DNA from: Pantoea ananatis LMG 2665 | Lineage (GTDB): Bacteria > Pseudomonadota > Gammaproteobacteria > Enterobacterales > Enterobacteriaceae | NCBI RefSeq assembly: GCF_000710035.2 | Contig: NZ_JMJJ01000017.1 | Span: 62,001-126,000 of the forward strand | DNA length: 64,000 nt | Direction of reading: 5' to 3' | Part shown: positions 26,850 through 36,140 of the stretch, in pieces | How positions within the stretch are numbered: position 1 is the stretch's first letter | How the letters are laid out: each line of letters begins with the position of its first letter | Translations under genes and position numbers: made by a program | Notes under the pieces: generated by a model | Databases searched by the model: none | Seen by the model: the letters and a program-made list of their open reading frames with translations, nothing else | What the model was told of the DNA's origin: nothing

Positions 26850-28508
26850 TCAGAAACTTTCCCAGTTAACCTTATCGACGTTGACTGCTTTCAAATCCGG
26901 CCTTTTCAGTGCGGGTACTGACGGGCTCACCGGCACACTGGCTGGTGAAGCAACCTGGGTGACACTGTCATTAACCTTAAAGGTTGAAACCAGTCTCGAT
27001 AGCGTTTCTGCCTGCTCCTGCAGAGATTTAGACGCCGAAGACGCTTCTTCAACCAGTGAGGCGTTTTGCTGCGTCACTTCATCCATTTGCCCGATGGCCA
27101 GATGAACCTGCTCAATGCCTTTACTCTGCTCGGCCGTAGCGGCCGCAATTTCATTGACTAAATCAGCGACCTGTTGAATAGCATTGCTGACGTTGTCTGA
27201 ATTGCTGCCCACGCTTGTTGCCTGCTCAAGGCCCTGCTCAACTTGTGAAACTGACACGTTGATAAGATCTTTAATCTCCCGGGCTGCGGACGAAGAGCGC
27301 TGTGCCAGATTACGGACCTCAGAGGCGACGACCGCGAACCCCCTACCGTGTTCACCGGCACGTGCCGCTTCTACCGCGGCATTCAGCGCCAGGATATTGG
27401 TCTGGAAAGCAATCCCCTCAATAAGCCCGGTGATTTCAGAAATTTTGGCAGAACTGCCGCGAATGTCGCCCATCGTCGTCAACATTTGACTGACTGCGGA
27501 GCCGTTTTGTTTGGACAGCGTATTGGCATTATTTGCCAGATTGCTGGCCTGTACCGCACCTTCCGCATTCTGACGCACGGTATCGCTCAGCGTCGCCATA
27601 CTGACTGACGTTTCTTCCAGTGAAGCCGCCTGTTGTTCCGTACGCGATGACAGGTCTTCATTGCCCGCTGCGATTTGCGTCGCGCCCGTACTGACAGATT
27701 GCGCTGAATGGTTCACAGACATCAGAGTGGTGGATACACGTTTCAACAAATCATTAAACGCTGATGCGGTCTGGCCTATTTCATCGTTTCTGAGGACAGG
27801 CGCTGAACAGGTTAAATCAAGGTTATTACTGACGGTCGACATCGTATCTTTAATGCTGGTCAGGCTTCTTTTAATTCCCAGAATAATACTGACAGAGAAC
27901 AGGCCGAGTAACACAATAACCAGCACGGATGCACTTGTCATCATCCAAAACGTCTGTGAATAAATACGGTTATTCTCTGCTCTTAATCCATCACCAATTT
28001 TAATATTCAAATCGATTTGTTTGGTGAAGTCAGACTCCATTTTGCGGGCAGCGGCGCCAATGCCGTTTTCGCCCTGAAGCTGTTCTAGCGACAGGGCATT
28101 ATCGTGACTGCGCGAAGCTGCAAGAAATGCCGGAAGCGTGCTACGAACCGCGTCAAGGTTACGTTGCGCCTGTACCGTCATCGCTTTATCTTCATCACTG
28201 GAAATATCATTCGCCATATAGTAGTCATTCAGCGATTTAATATTATCAAGAATGCCATTGATTTTATCTTCAGCTGCGGACTGTTTCGCGCTGTCGGCCA
28301 TCGACTGATGACGATACAATGCCAGCCCGAGCTGGTTAGTTGCACTGATTGACTTGTTCAGATCTTTAATGCTGGGTATCGCATTCACCTGAACATATTC
28401 AAAGCGCGACTGGAAACCGGATATCACGGATAATGAAACAGCAACGAGCGCACAAAGTGATAACGCCAGCAATGAAAATGCCAGCACCAAACGCTGGGTA
28501 ATAGTCAT
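26850..28508 (-). CDS. Methyl-accepting chemotaxis protein
   Basis: 552-residue receptor of Tar/Tsr layout: membrane helix about residues 7-28, four-helix periplasmic domain (4HB_MCP type, with FEYVQVNAIPSIKDLN), second helix about 186-208, HAMP, and signalling hairpin with the conserved EAARAGEHGRGFAVVASEVR tip. The C-terminus NWESF is the CheR/CheB docking pentapeptide. The start is ATG 28508 with AGGGG upstream; the longer frame to 28565 crosses the promoter and is rejected. The signal is unknown. Confidence 0.93.
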   Translation of the reverse strand: MTITQRLVLAFSLLALSLCALVAVSLSVISGFQSRFEYVQVNAIPSIKDLNKSISATNQLGLALYRHQSMADSAKQSAAEDKINGILDNIKSLNDYYMANDISSDEDKAMTVQAQRNLDAVRSTLPAFLAASRSHDNALSLEQLQGENGIGAAARKMESDFTKQIDLNIKIGDGLRAENNRIYSQTFWMMTSASVLVIVLLGLFSVSIILGIKRSLTSIKDTMSTVSNNLDLTCSAPVLRNDEIGQTASAFNDLLKRVSTTLMSVNHSAQSVSTGATQIAAGNEDLSSRTEQQAASLEETSVSMATLSDTVRQNAEGAVQASNLANNANTLSKQNGSAVSQMLTTMGDIRGSSAKISEITGLIEGIAFQTNILALNAAVEAARAGEHGRGFAVVASEVRNLAQRSSSAAREIKDLINVSVSQVEQGLEQATSVGSNSDNVSNAIQQVADLVNEIAAATAEQSKGIEQVHLAIGQMDEVTQQNASLVEEASSASKSLQEQAETLSRLVSTFKVNDSVTQVASPASVPVSPSVPALKRPDLKAVNVDKVNWESF

Positions 28509-28555
28509 AAAAGCCCCTGAGTGTGAAATTGAAAAAAGGTTATCGCAATGCATTC

Positions 28556-28582
28556 TTATCGGCACAGTACAAACCAGCTTTA
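28556..28582 (-). promoter_or_regulatory. FliA (sigma-28) promoter of chemoreceptor gene
   Basis: On the minus strand: TAAAGCTG, 11 bases, GCCGATAA, a perfect -10 and exact spacing, 48 bases upstream of the start codon. Confidence 0.88.
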
Positions 28583-28840
28583 CCTGTTAATCAGAGATAT
28601 ATTTAATTTCTAAAACTTGATAAATAGAAAATAAAGACTAAGTCACTCAACCGCTGACGGGAATAAAAAATAATGACTTGCCTCAGCCTTTAGCGATTAA
28701 ACCCTGTTCTATTTGCGCGTTGCCTTGCATAAGGTTGTTGTTTATCAGCCTGATATACAGACTCGTGACCTGATCGCCCCTGCCTGATGACAACGACATT
28801 CCAGACAGGTAAGGTGGCATTTTTTGTGACAGAGACGAAT

Positions 28841-29188
28841 ATGGAAAGGTTGTTTGTTTATGGCACCCTGTGTCCGGGCCGCAGTAACGCCTCTCTTCTG
28901 GAGAACATCGGTGGCGCCTGGCAGGCCGGAGTTGTCCGGGGCGTTTTTTTTACTGAAGGGCGCGGCGCGGCTGCAGGCTTCCCCGGTATTGTTGTGGACG
29001 ATCGCGGGCCACAAGTGCAGGGCTTTCTTTTTTCCTCGGACAATCTGTACCTACACTGGCCGATGCTGGATGAATTTGAGGAGGGTTATGACCGGATCAG
29101 CGTTAAGGTGGCCCTGGAAAACGGTGACAGTGTCACCGCATGGATATATCAACTTCAGCCGCAGAGCATTCCGCAAGCCAGTGAATAA
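28841..29188 (+). CDS. Gamma-glutamylcyclotransferase-fold protein (YtfP/AIG2-like)
   Basis: 115-residue protein beginning MERLFVYGTLCPGRSN, the YGTL signature of the GGCT fold that binds the substrate carboxylate. The catalytic glutamate position is filled by the E in LDEFEEGYDRI. Members cleave gamma-glutamyl peptides to 5-oxoproline, but many bacterial ones are uncharacterised. The start is set at ATG 28841 where the family signature begins; a longer frame from 28787 lacks a better RBS. Single gene, end to end with the EamA gene. Confidence 0.85.
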   Translation: MERLFVYGTLCPGRSNASLLENIGGAWQAGVVRGVFFTEGRGAAAGFPGIVVDDRGPQVQGFLFSSDNLYLHWPMLDEFEEGYDRISVKVALENGDSVTAWIYQLQPQSIPQASE

Positions 29189-29208
29189 CGCCTTATCTGA
29201 TCACTGCT

Positions 29209-30114
29209 TTATAGCGTGCCCGGCATGGGTTTCGGTTTTGGCCAGCGCAAGGGACGTCCGAACATCACCAGGTTACCGCCCAGGATCATCAGCAATCCCA
29301 CCACGCTGTGGCTTTGCCAGTGATAGCCTTCATAAACCGTCGATAAGGTGAGGGCAACCAACGGAAACATCAGTGTTGTGTATGCGGCTTTAGCGGCGCC
29401 CGTACGTCTGACCAGGGTGAAATACGCCCAAAACGCAATGACCGAACCGAATATGGACAAATAAAGCAAGGCACTGAGGTAGCTCAGTGTCCAGAGCGGT
29501 GAGAAACTCACGCCACGAAGTAGAGCGATAATGCCCATGACCATTGCGCCGTATAACATAGCCCAGGCGTTAGTGGTCATGGTTTCCAGCTGTCTGCGCT
29601 GATGCCGCAGGCTGATCATGTTGCCCAGAGAAAAGCCAAACGTGCCCAACGCCGACAGGCCGATGCCTCGCCACAGTCCACCGCTTGCGCCGCTGATGTG
29701 CAGATCGTCCCAAAACAACAGGATCATGCCCGTTAATCCCAGCGTGACCGCAAACCAGAAACGCGGCTGGGGGCGCTGCCCAAAAAACAGATAACTGTTT
29801 ACTGCGTTATACAGCACCGCCATGGAAAAAATCACGGACTCTAAACCGGTATTGATATAACCGGCGGCGGTGTAAAAGCACCAAAAATTAAAGCAAAATA
29901 CACAGCAGCCCTGCAAAGCGCAAAACAGATGATCGCGCGGCGATAATCTGCGCAGGCGCCCCATTATCTGCAGGAGCGTCAGCAATAAAATACTGGCTAT
30001 GGCGAAGCGCCAGAAAACGGACACCGTGACATCAACGGGCCCTTGTTGCAAAAAGATGGCAATCCAGGTTGTACCCCAGATAACCACGACCACAGCATAG
30101 AGTAATGCGTTCAT
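29209..30114 (-). CDS. EamA/DMT-family exporter
   Basis: 301-residue inner-membrane protein with ten hydrophobic segments and two EamA repeats (the first begins VVVIWGTTWIAIFLQQG). DMT exporters of the RhaT/YdcZ/RarD class move amino acids or metabolites; the substrate is unknown. A GGAAAAAGC Shine-Dalgarno precedes the ATG. It is divergently transcribed from the AraC-type regulator, its likely controller. Confidence 0.87.
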   Translation of the reverse strand: MNALLYAVVVVIWGTTWIAIFLQQGPVDVTVSVFWRFAIASILLLTLLQIMGRLRRLSPRDHLFCALQGCCVFCFNFWCFYTAAGYINTGLESVIFSMAVLYNAVNSYLFFGQRPQPRFWFAVTLGLTGMILLFWDDLHISGASGGLWRGIGLSALGTFGFSLGNMISLRHQRRQLETMTTNAWAMLYGAMVMGIIALLRGVSFSPLWTLSYLSALLYLSIFGSVIAFWAYFTLVRRTGAAKAAYTTLMFPLVALTLSTVYEGYHWQSHSVVGLLMILGGNLVMFGRPLRWPKPKPMPGTL

Positions 30115-30262
30115 GCTTTTTCCTTTAAACGAAGCAGAACACAGTGTCCCAACTGATGAGGACGCACGCTTCTATGAACCTGCGTCTGATTTGCAAAATC
30201 TTGCGCATTTTAACGATACAGATCTGGCTACCTGCTGGCTCTCGCCCTAGACTGAGCCTCTG

Positions 30263-31168
30263 ATGAACGGGCGGAAAAGAGTTATGTCTCGCGTTTACGA
30301 CACGTTTGAAATACTGCGTCAAAATAAAGCTGTGTTGCGCGAATCGGTCATGCTTAACTCCGGCATCCGGCTGGCAGCATGGCACAACAAGCAAGACAGG
30401 ATTACCGTAAACAGTAACCATCACACGCTAAGCCTGTATGTTGCCGATGGCTATGAGAGTTACCACAAAACCGCTTCCGGCTGGCGAAACGGCGGTGGAC
30501 CAGATAAATTCTGCCTGATGCCGCAGCAGAGCGAATCCACATGGGACGTACGTAATAACCTCTCTTTTGTGCATCTCTATTGCACAGATGAGCATTTACG
30601 CGATGTGGGCGAGAAAATATGGGATCGCAGCCCGCTGTCGATTGCACTGGATGAGAAAATATTTTGCAGTGATGCCAGTATCACCACGTTGTATCGCCAG
30701 TTCTTACTCAGCTGTGACTGGCAGCAGCCCGCAAATCACCTCATGTTGAGCACTGCCAGCACCCTGTTATTAACTCATCTGATCCAGCACTATTCCAGCG
30801 TTCAGTGGCGGCCTCCGGCGGTAACGGGTGGACTGGCCCCCTTTGTATTACGCAATACGCTGGCTTTTATTGATGCGCACCTGGCATTGCCCCTCACGCT
30901 TGATGCACTGGCCACTCAGGCAAACCTGAGTGAGTACCATTTTGCCAGGATGTTTCGCCAGTCGCTCGGTATTGCGCCGCATCAGTACGTCATGCAGCGC
31001 CGCATGGAAAAAGCACAGCAGATGGTGCAGTCAACCTCGCTGCCGTTGACGCAAATCGCACTGGATACTGGCTTTAGTTCGCTAAGTCATTTCAGCCACC
31101 GCTTCAAACAGGTGACAGGCTTGACCCCTTCGCAACTGCGAATGGCGAATGGCGTGAAAGCGCCCTGA
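30263..31168 (+). CDS. AraC-family transcriptional regulator
   Basis: About 300 residues: an N-terminal cupin-like sensing domain and a C-terminal double helix-turn-helix (LTLDALATQANLSEYHFARM, then LTQIALDTGFSSLSHFSHRF and KQVTGLTPSQLR). The start may be 30263 or the in-frame ATG 30284 (MSRVYD), which has AAAGAG upstream. It is divergent from the EamA exporter across about 150 bases, suggesting it regulates that gene. Confidence 0.88.
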   Translation: MNGRKRVMSRVYDTFEILRQNKAVLRESVMLNSGIRLAAWHNKQDRITVNSNHHTLSLYVADGYESYHKTASGWRNGGGPDKFCLMPQQSESTWDVRNNLSFVHLYCTDEHLRDVGEKIWDRSPLSIALDEKIFCSDASITTLYRQFLLSCDWQQPANHLMLSTASTLLLTHLIQHYSSVQWRPPAVTGGLAPFVLRNTLAFIDAHLALPLTLDALATQANLSEYHFARMFRQSLGIAPHQYVMQRRMEKAQQMVQSTSLPLTQIALDTGFSSLSHFSHRFKQVTGLTPSQLRMANGVKAP

Positions 31169-31862
31169 ATCAGAGGCACTGGTAAGGGCTGATAACCGTG
31201 ACCGGAAATCAGCAACGATAATTTCATGTCTGAGTAACTTAAACCTATCCTCACTCACCCACAGGTATTGGCTTTACTCACGTTGCATCCTGATTATACT
31301 GGGCACGCATTCATTCAGGCTTCATGGTATCGGCGTGATTGAAGGTTCGGATGGCTGTTTCGCAAAGCCGACCATGATTACCCGCATGACAATCGCCATT
31401 CTGGTCAGCCAGCAGTTAACGAATGAGGACTGTGGTCATGTTACTGTTCAAAAACGCGCTATTCCCTCCTCCCGCAAAGCGAGTGCAATCGCTGTAAGCC
31501 TTATTGACGCGATGTCTTGCTGTCGCAGCAGTTATTCCTACACGAGCAGCGTTAACAGCAGGCTGGATCATCCCTTTTTTGTCGCCATGCATGCGGATAG
31601 CCGCACAGGAACATGACGCCAAAATCAGCCGATAAAGAGGCTTACCGCCTATCGTTAAACCGTCAGACTTATCACCTGATGCAACATTGATATCGAGCGG
31701 CGTAATAAAGAGGTGCCTGCCGCCGAAACATCAGCGCACTCGGGCCGGGATAACGGCATAGGTTTCTGACAGGCAGAAGCCGGACGCTGTCTCACCAGGT
31801 GACGTTAATGTTCACATCAACGGATGCGATTAACCGTCATCATAATGACAAGGAAGCACATC
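31169..31862. other. Intergenic region without a recognisable gene
   Basis: About 700 bases. Two overlapping short frames exist (plus 31335-31616, minus 31416-31622), neither with an RBS or recognisable motif. Likely the leader and promoter for the small membrane-protein pair that follows; no clear promoter was identified. Confidence 0.4.
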
Positions 31863-31958
31863 ATGAAGTTTTCATCTGAAAGCGCAATTTCGTTCATTTT
31901 TCTTTTAACCGGCCTGATCCTGACAGGATTGGGTATCTGGCAAATACTCACGCCGTGA
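31863..31958 (+). CDS. Single-span small membrane protein, 31 aa
   Basis: Frame MKFSSESAISFIFLLTGLIL, ending WQILTP and TGA, with AAGGAAG nine bases upstream. A short polar N-terminus is followed by one 20-residue hydrophobic helix. It is not recognised, and no transport operon of the kdpF, cydX or acrZ kind is adjacent. It is followed nine bases later by a second single-span peptide, so the two look like a bicistron. Confidence 0.6.
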   Translation: MKFSSESAISFIFLLTGLILTGLGIWQILTP

Positions 31959-31967
31959 GGTGACGCT

Positions 31968-32054
31968 ATGCGTAAATTCACGCTTGATCGGATTTTTATT
32001 CAGGTGGTAGCTATCGCAGTCGTTTTTATCCTGCTTACCATCGTCATTCGCTAA
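31968..32054 (+). CDS. Single-span small membrane protein, 28 aa
   Basis: Frame MRKFTLDRIFIQVVAIAVVF, ending LLTIVIR and TAA, with GAGGTGA six bases upstream of the ATG. A basic N-terminus precedes one hydrophobic helix. It is the second gene of a bicistron with the 31-residue peptide. A GC-rich hairpin at about 32063-32086 (GCCAGACC/GGTTTGGC) follows. Function unknown. Confidence 0.6.
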   Translation: MRKFTLDRIFIQVVAIAVVFILLTIVIR

Positions 32055-32218
32055 TCTCATCGGGCCAGACCGCCACAAGGTTTGGCTCGCGCCTCATCAC
32101 TCCGCAATCTTTCCCCCAAAATCCGGCTTTCATAATCTCGCTCAACTTCTCTTTGCCGTTTATGCATTACCGTCTGATTGCTGAAAATGACAGCCTCAAT
32201 GCAGGTTTTTTTGTTCAA

Positions 32219-32237
32219 TTGAGAGCATTTCTCTCAA
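32219..32237 (+). promoter_or_regulatory. Inverted repeat upstream of esterase
   Basis: TTGAGAG, loop CATTT, CTCTCAA, 16 bases before the esterase ATG. Possible operator or leader hairpin; the regulator is unknown. Confidence 0.45.
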
Positions 32238-32253
32238 CGTCTGGGGAAAAATT

Positions 32254-33288
32254 ATGAATCTATGCCACAATTTTTTAATTGGTGGGTTAGCAGTAATGAT
32301 GACAATGGGGAGCGCGATGGCGACAGAGCATAACGATCTGACGGGTTATCGTGAGGGTGCAAAGGTTATTCAGGTCAAACCAACACGCAATCAGATAGAT
32401 GCCATAAGTGGCATCGTTTATTCACAAATCACGACGGCAAGAGAGACCAGGCCGCTCCATATGTCGCTGTTAGTGCCCCGCACCGACGCGCCTAAACCCG
32501 CCATCATCTATTTTCCCGGTGGCGGTTTTACCAGTGCCAATCACGATAAGTACATCCAGATGCGTATGGCGCTGGCAGAGGCTGGCTTTGTTGTGGCCGC
32601 TGCGGAATATCGCGTTGTACCGGATACCTTCCCGGCTCCGGTAAATGATGGTAAAGCGGCAGTGCGCTATTTGCGACAACATGCCGAGACATACGGCATT
32701 GATCCCGCGCGCATTGGTGTACTCGGCGATTCGGCTGGGGGATGGCTTGTGCAAATGCTCGGCACCACACAGGGGGAAACGGCGTTTGATCGCGGTGATT
32801 TCACCGATAAATCCTCTGATGTGCAGGCAGTGGCAACGCTATATGGCATATCCGACCTCCTTAACATTGGCGAAGGTTATGCCGATGAAATTCAAAAAGT
32901 TCATCAGTCACCTGCGGTAACCGAGGCATTGCTGGTGCACGGTCCAGCCTTTCGTGAGTTTGCTGGCGCAAGCATCATGGACGACACGGCAAAAGCACGG
33001 CATGCCAGCCCTATGGGACATTTACGAAACAGCAAGCCGCCTTTCCTGATTATGCACGGTGATAAAGATTCTCTGGTATCGCCCCATCAAAGTGCGCAGC
33101 TGTTTGATGCACTCAGGAAAGCCGGTGAGAAAGTGGACTACGTTGTGGTGAAAGGGGCAGAGCATGCCGACCTCACCTGGTACCAGCCGGAGGTTATCCA
33201 GGAAGTCGTAAGCTGGTTTACGCGCGAACTCAAACCAGATACGGGCGTCGTTGCCGACCAATCTGGCCGTCCAAACGATAACCTGTAA
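32254..33288 (+). CDS. Secreted alpha/beta-hydrolase (esterase/lipase, HSL-like)
   Basis: 344 residues with a signal peptide (LIGGLAVMMTMGSAMA, cleavage near residue 24). The oxyanion-hole signature is present as YFPGGGF, not the usual HGGG. The nucleophile elbow is GDSAGGW, the acidic residue lies in MHGDKDSLV and the catalytic His in GAEHADLTW. Related to acetyl-xylan/acetylesterases and hormone-sensitive-lipase-like proteins; a periplasmic or secreted role in deacetylating plant polysaccharide is possible but inferred. The RBS GGGGAAAA precedes ATG 32254. Confidence 0.85.
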   Translation: MNLCHNFLIGGLAVMMTMGSAMATEHNDLTGYREGAKVIQVKPTRNQIDAISGIVYSQITTARETRPLHMSLLVPRTDAPKPAIIYFPGGGFTSANHDKYIQMRMALAEAGFVVAAAEYRVVPDTFPAPVNDGKAAVRYLRQHAETYGIDPARIGVLGDSAGGWLVQMLGTTQGETAFDRGDFTDKSSDVQAVATLYGISDLLNIGEGYADEIQKVHQSPAVTEALLVHGPAFREFAGASIMDDTAKARHASPMGHLRNSKPPFLIMHGDKDSLVSPHQSAQLFDALRKAGEKVDYVVVKGAEHADLTWYQPEVIQEVVSWFTRELKPDTGVVADQSGRPNDNL

Positions 33289-33293
33289 TCGCC

Positions 33294-33320
33294 AGGCAAG
33301 CCACTGCCCGTGGCTTGCCT
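33294..33320. terminator. Hairpin between convergent genes
   Basis: AGGCAAGCCAC, loop TGCCC, GTGGCTTGCCT: an 11-bp perfect stem between the esterase and uxuB-like stops. There is no strong T-run on either strand. Confidence 0.6.
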
Positions 33321-33329
33321 CACTGAAGA

Positions 33330-34787
33330 TTAATGCGCAACAGCGGCTACCGCGCCTTTCGCCCCTTTATCAAGCAGAAGCTGATAGGCACGGGTTACCT
33401 GCTCCACAAAGTACGCATTATTTGCCAGCGCCTCACCAAAAATGGCATCGACACCTAATAATGCTTTCACCCTCGCCTCGCCATCAGCACTGGATCCCAC
33501 AGCAGCGTTCAAAGTGGGTAATAACGGGTCGATCACTTCAATCGGATTTCCCTGCTCGTCTACGCCTGAGACATAGCGCATCCAACCGGCAATGCCCAGG
33601 GCGAGCAGGTCAAAATCACTTTCGTTTCTGAGATGCCAACGAATCGAGCCCAGCCAGCGCTGAGGAAGTTTCTGGCTGCCATCCATGGCTATCTGCCAGG
33701 CACGGTGCTTTAACGCATGGTTTTCAAAGCGCGCGATCAGCAGGTCAGCATAACGCGTCAGATCCACGCCCTTAACTTGCAATGTCGGTGCCTGCTCCTG
33801 CAGCATCAACGTTCGTGCTGCCCGTCTGAAATCGGGATCCTCCATGCAGTCACAAATATGTTCATAGCCCGCCAGATAACCAAGATAGGCCAGAAATGAG
33901 TGGCTGCCGTTTAACATGCGCAACTTCATTTCTTCGTACGGGACAACATCGTTAACGAGTTCTGCGCCGGCCTTTTCCCACTCAGGACGTCCGGCTACGA
34001 AGTTATCCTCTATCACCCATTGCCTGAAGGGTTCACAGGCCACCGCCAGAGCATCCTGCACCCCTGTTACCTGCGCAATTTTATTCAGGCTTTCCTGGGT
34101 GACGGCGGGTACGATACGATCCACCATGGTAGAGGGAAAGGTGACGTGCTGTTCGATCCAGCTTGCCAGTTCGCGATCGCATTGCCGCGCATAGGCGCAA
34201 ACGACCCCGGCAATCACCCTGCCATTTTCAGGAATGTTATCGCAGGACATGACGCTGAAGGCGGCTAACCCCGCCGCTCTGCGGCGGGCCAGCGCTTCAA
34301 CGATGATGCCTGGGGCGGAATGGGGCTGATGGGGCTGTGCTAAGTCAGCTACGATTAGGGGATGGTCACGCATCAGTTCGCCTGTCGCGGGCGCGTGGCA
34401 GTAGCCCTTTTCGGTAATCGTTAACGACACAATGGCAACCTGCGGCTGGCATAGCGCCTCCAGCACGGCTTCAGTGCCATCAACCTGCGCATGAAGCGCC
34501 TGCCTGACGACGCCAACCACCCTGCCTGACCACGCACTGGCGGACATTTCTGCCACGGTATAGAGAAAATCCTGACGCTTGAGATCGGCAATCTGTTGCT
34601 CACCGCCGATAAGATTGACTTCAATATAACCCCAGTTGCTGCTGTGTTCAGCAGCAAGAACGTCTGCATAGACAGCCTGATGGGCACGGTGAAACGCACC
34701 AAATCCGAGATGAACGATTCTCGGAACCAGATTATGGCGATCCCACTGTGGAACGGTGGCGTTAGCACTGAGTAATTTATTTGGCAT
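33330..34787 (-). CDS. uxuB: Mannitol dehydrogenase family oxidoreductase, fructuronate reductase-like
   Basis: 485-residue long-chain polyol dehydrogenase, close in sequence to E. coli UxuB (D-mannonate:NAD oxidoreductase, fructuronate to mannonate in glucuronate catabolism). Features: nucleotide-binding IVHLGFGAFHRAHQA, VSLTITEKGYC, VMSCDNIPENG, ACEPFRQWVIEDNF, and the catalytic KLRMLNGSHS (Lys, Asn, His). The paralogues YeiQ and YdfI are alternatives, since no uxuA or uxaC is adjacent. The start is taken at MPNKLL (34787) by alignment with UxuB; the 44-codon extension upstream is unlikely. Confidence 0.82.
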   Translation of the reverse strand: MPNKLLSANATVPQWDRHNLVPRIVHLGFGAFHRAHQAVYADVLAAEHSSNWGYIEVNLIGGEQQIADLKRQDFLYTVAEMSASAWSGRVVGVVRQALHAQVDGTEAVLEALCQPQVAIVSLTITEKGYCHAPATGELMRDHPLIVADLAQPHQPHSAPGIIVEALARRRAAGLAAFSVMSCDNIPENGRVIAGVVCAYARQCDRELASWIEQHVTFPSTMVDRIVPAVTQESLNKIAQVTGVQDALAVACEPFRQWVIEDNFVAGRPEWEKAGAELVNDVVPYEEMKLRMLNGSHSFLAYLGYLAGYEHICDCMEDPDFRRAARTLMLQEQAPTLQVKGVDLTRYADLLIARFENHALKHRAWQIAMDGSQKLPQRWLGSIRWHLRNESDFDLLALGIAGWMRYVSGVDEQGNPIEVIDPLLPTLNAAVGSSADGEARVKALLGVDAIFGEALANNAYFVEQVTRAYQLLLDKGAKGAVAAVAH

Positions 34788-35527
34788 TGTAATCTCACTG
34801 TTAATTAAAGTTATTATTTGGTTATTTCCGGCATGATTCGCTGTGTCCTTGCGTGACATAACAGCATTGATGAAAAAAGGGTAATTAAAATTAAATGACC
34901 GCCGCGACAAAATGATCAATTAGTGGATTGCAGATTGTGCGTTGAACAATTTTTTCGTCAAAACCAAGATTATCGCTATGAAAATATGCAAGTCCACTAC
35001 CATACCAGAAGCAACACCTGAATTGTGACATGTGCTGGGATGAGATAGCGAAATAAATAACACGCATTTAAGGAATACACCTCACAAGCCTGTTTCCATG
35101 AGGTTAAATTGGTGGTTTTTATGTTATTAATATTTTAAGACATAAGTAATCAGAGACAGCACCGTCTCTGGCGAAAAATGCTTATATCCGGAAAAAGGCG
35201 TAATGCCTGACAGGGCGTTATGTAAAATAAATTCAAATTTATTCAAAACGTGTGATGCAGGAAAATGAACCCTTCATAACTAGCTCCATTATGACAACAC
35301 TGTTTCATCGTCGGTCCGATCAAGTTTGAGTTAGTTATTTCTTACGCGATTCGCGATGGCTTTCATTGTGACAATTTAATGACATAGATGTACATCAAGT
35401 ATTTATAATTTAATGCTTACCATGAGGGAAACAGAGCATCAGGTAGCACTGATTCCTCATTTTTCCGGCGGATTACCACGCATAATTCCAGCTGTGTTCA
35501 TGACATCCATGAACCAAGGAGGAAATT
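34788..35527. other. Long intergenic leader region
   Basis: 740 bases, AT-rich, without a credible frame. It contains a small hairpin CAGAGAC/GTCTCTG (35151-35170) and, just before the next gene, GTTCATG/CATGAAC (35496-35514) next to a consensus AAGGAGG. It probably carries the uxuB-like promoter and a long 5' region for the 64-residue gene. Confidence 0.4.
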
Positions 35528-35722
35528 ATGTGGAAATTGAACTCTGTGATTGATATGCAAGGAACAAACCCTTACCTCATTCTTGTCAATAACCTTGGTG
35601 ATACCCGACTGTTACCCTGTAAGAATATTAATCCTGCCTTCTTGAGAACCCTGAATTTTTCTGATCTTGAAACCAGTCTGTTAACTGAACGAGTAAAAAT
35701 CAATAATAAATCAGCAAAATAA
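35528..35722 (+). CDS. Hypothetical protein, 64 aa, with consensus RBS
   Basis: MWKLNSVIDMQGTNPYLILV at the N-terminus; no known motif. Preceded by AAGGAGG with optimal spacing, which suggests efficient translation. A perfect 7-bp hairpin (35496-35514) sits just before the RBS. A GC hairpin follows the stop. It is not PqqA: the Glu/Tyr pair is missing and no pqq genes are present. Function unknown. Confidence 0.6.
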   Translation: MWKLNSVIDMQGTNPYLILVNNLGDTRLLPCKNINPAFLRTLNFSDLETSLLTERVKINNKSAK

Positions 35723-35745
35723 ATACCACTGTCCCGATCTCTCCT

Positions 35746-35773
35746 GGCCCTCTGACTGGTTTTAATGAGGGCC
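35746..35773 (+). terminator. Probable terminator after 64-aa gene
   Basis: GGCCCTC pairs with GAGGGCC across a 14-base loop containing TTTT. The downstream run (GCTCTTGTT) is only moderately T-rich. Confidence 0.45.
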
Positions 35774-36140
35774 GCTCTTGTTAAAACCCCAATTCACATT
35801 GCTCAGACCTCATCTCAGGATGTTGCCATGAAGAGATGCATGTTTGCCTTCAGGTAAGATTCCGCGCAACGCGACTGCAGCAGCAGGGTATTACCCTTTA
35901 GCCTGCTGCCTGTCATCACACCTTGAATAACAGGTCGTTATACGCTTTGTCGATCGGGGCTCACTGAGCCCTGACACTGAGCTTCAGCCAGCTTGTCCGT
36001 GGGAGCATCGCGGCTGAAGCCTGAGAAGTGTTGAAGACGTGATTCGCTCAGCCCCCGGCAAGGGACACTGGTCTAATCAGGCAGCATGAGAGCACAGGAT
36101 GGTGATGGTGATAAGGTGCACACATCGCGCTCGCTTCACT
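35774..36140. other. Intergenic region with hairpins
   Basis: About 370 bases without a recognised gene. Contains GGGCTCA/TGAGCCC (35957-35971) and GCTTCAGCC/GGCTGAAGC (35981-36020). It lies downstream of tutB on the minus strand and may hold its terminator. Confidence 0.35.

Noticed and set aside
31335..31622. Overlapping frames on both strands (93 and 68 codons)
   Set aside because: Mutually overlapping, no RBS, no conserved motif; treated as non-coding leader.
35528..35722. Possible PqqA precursor (begins MWK)
   Set aside because: Too long, lacks the cross-linked Glu/Tyr pair, and no pqqBCDE genes are nearby.
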